From Paramecium octaurelia (Eukaryota > Ciliophora > Oligohymenophorea > Peniculida > Parameciidae), in contig CAJJDP010000002.1 in NCBI GenBank assembly GCA_905182995.1, positions 868,001 through 932,000 of the forward strand: DNA of 64,000 bases, written 5' to 3'. Made by a program: the position numbers and the translations under genes. Below are positions 62,901 through 64,000 of this stretch, piece after piece (the first letter of the stretch is position 1; each line of letters starts with the position of its first letter). The notes under the pieces were generated by a model that saw only the letters and a program-made list of their open reading frames with translations, made no database searches and was not told the DNA's origin.

Positions 62901-63760
62901 GATATTAAGGCATATATTAAATAGTTATTTTCTTATGTATTGGAGCATCACAAGGAGGAATTATTAAGAAATCTAAACATACCATATGGATTCACTCCTT
63001 TTAAGAGAATGCAACTTATACATGGATATGATAATGATGGTGAAGAAGCAGAAGATGAATTTCATTAGAATGAAGATGATTCTTAAATTGCATTTCCTTT
63101 GGATGAAAGATTGTTTTAAGAATTTGAATCTTATAGATTGTAACTAGAAAATGAACCTAATGATAATGCTTAATTTGGAATGAAGGAGCTTGAACATATT
63201 CATAATAAGGCCGTGTTTGATGCATGCAATGAGGCTTTGAATTATGAAAGGCCAAACTTTCTAAGTAAGAAAATATTGTTAATAGTAGACTCTGGTTTGC
63301 CTTACCCTTGGGAAAATAAATAGGAGAGATTAGTTATCAGAAGCGAAGACCTGGATATAATTTTGAAGAATATGGAAAGTAAGGTGATAAATTGGTCTGG
63401 CACTCTGGGAGGATTCTTGCCTATAGAGGATGATTCGCAAATACCAGAGGAAAAACAAGAGATTCTAGATGAAAAGAACTAATAGATGATGATTCAACAA
63501 CTGCATTAATTAGAAAATCCTTTGTTGTTTGATTCATAATTGTCTCAACAAATGTTTGACAATATTGCCTAGATCAGAGACGAAAGACTATATAAAATGC
63601 TCATTTAAGATGTTAATATTAAATTTAATTTTAGATTAAAGAAAGTGAATTCCGATGGTATTTATTTGAAGACGATAGAACCGAATTTTTAATGGAACTT
63701 GGAGATATAATATTTGAATAATTAGTGGAGGAAATGGCATCAGAATAACTCTAATTATGA
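59962..63760 (+). CDS. large basic, polyglutamine protein with DUF4378-like C-terminus
   Basis: 1,235 aa in five exons; introns 59985-60007 (23 nt), 60590-60611 (22 nt), 62789-62811 (23 nt) and 63612-63634 (23 nt). The N-terminus is very basic (SVKKSTKRTVSPKKKKAH), suggesting microtubule or nucleic-acid binding. An IQ-like helix (LQSVWRGFSIRMQLLHELQE) could bind calmodulin or a light chain. Next come a polyglutamine tract (61432-61650) and a charged coiled coil. The C-terminal about 300 residues include KAVFDACNEALNYERP, LIVDSGLPYPWENK and DDRTEFLMELGDIIFEQLVE; the last reads like the end of DUF4378 domains found in plant and some centrosomal proteins. The final splice changes frame to give that motif. 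The family call is tentative. Confidence 0.75.
61432..61650 (+). repeat. polyglutamine tract built mostly from TAA and TAG codons
   Basis: 73 codons, 65 of them Gln by my count, almost all written as TAA or TAG with a few CAA and CAG. The exceptions are three Leu (TTA), one Leu (CTA), three Lys (AAA) and one Tyr. In another frame the same DNA reads as an Asn/Ser repeat. It is in frame with the surrounding coding sequence, and there is direct internal repetition of TAATAATAG-type units, so replication slippage is likely. Confidence 0.9.
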
Positions 63761-63839
63761 ATATATATATATTTAAATTATCAAAATATGAGGGCTCATG
63801 ATATTGAATGTAATTATAACAAATTGCTTAATAAATATT

Positions 63840-64000
63840 ATGATATCACTTTTATTGATAATATCCTCTGCATATTGTCTGCAATTTGGGTATGAAGCAG
63901 AGAAAGGACAATAGATCTGCTTTACTGATAATTTCTCAAAAGACGATGTGTTTGACGTAAGAATTAGTGCTAATTCATCAAATTATGGTTTGAAGATTGC
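63840..64000 (+). CDS. p24/TMED-like GOLD-domain cargo receptor, 5' part only
   Basis: Runs off the window end after 53 codons. A signal peptide (MISLLLIISSAYCLQF) is followed by the start of a GOLD domain: QQICFTDNFSKDDVFDVRIS. The Cys after a charged strand and the spacing to the signal peptide resemble p24 (TMED/EMP24) proteins, which cycle between ER and Golgi as COPII/COPI cargo adaptors. The diagnostic second half of the GOLD domain, the transmembrane helix and the cytosolic sorting tail lie beyond the window, so another secreted protein is possible. Confidence 0.5.

Overview
The window reads as ciliate macronuclear DNA, most likely from Paramecium (aurelia group). It is extremely AT-rich. 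Every credible gene uses TGA as its only stop and reads TAA and TAG as glutamine. Genes are interrupted by very small GT..AG introns (18-31 nt in the models here, mostly 20-28 nt, usually ending TAG), and intergenic gaps can be as small as 7-31 bp. Read with the standard code the genes look shattered; with the ciliate code most resolve into long frames. I rebuilt exon structures by hand. For the spliced models I checked that introns plus exons give a whole number of codons ending at TGA.

Layout. 1-6.8 kb: a small ORF, the Elongator catalytic subunit ELP3, a decayed stretch and mitochondrial AAA ATPase ATAD3. 6.8-15.1 kb (minus strand): a guanylate-binding-protein GTPase with a very long coiled-coil tail, then the ciliary WD-repeat protein CFAP251. 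15.5-18.7 kb: a head-to-head pair 13 bp apart, a TGA-interrupted ORF and a gene desert. 18.7-25 kb: a PH-domain protein kinase, a tail-anchored protein and a large coiled-coil protein possibly of the outer-dynein-arm docking type. 25-29 kb: a 1,306-bp direct duplication joined by a single N, which looks like an unmerged contig overlap, spanning an unresolved gene and the 3' end of a three-repeat MYB protein. 29.5-40.8 kb: a twin-CX9C protein, a RING-H2 membrane protein, ribosomal protein uS19, several uncharacterised genes, a TGA-riddled pseudogene and ferrochelatase. 40.9-52.4 kb: a tight same-strand run of DOP1, TMEM231, a SAPS-type phosphatase regulatory subunit and a calcium-dependent protein kinase. 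52.5-64 kb: a giant coiled-coil protein, an uncharacterised basic protein, a second twin-CX9C protein (complex I NDUFS5-like), a polyglutamine protein with a DUF4378-like C-terminus, and the start of a p24/GOLD cargo receptor.

Themes. Ciliary genes (CFAP251, TMEM231, possible docking-complex and centrosomal-type coiled coils), mitochondrial genes (ATAD3, ferrochelatase, two CX9C proteins), Golgi traffic (DOP1, p24) and signalling (two kinases, SAPS subunit) are mixed, as usual for a gene-dense ciliate chromosome; there is no operon-like pathway. I saw no CRISPR array, transposon, rRNA, recognisable tRNA or telomere. I found no convincing novel multi-gene system. The most noteworthy points are the assembly overlap, the GBP-coiled-coil fusion, the two genes interrupted by in-frame TGA, and the identical cysteine spacing of the two CX9C proteins.
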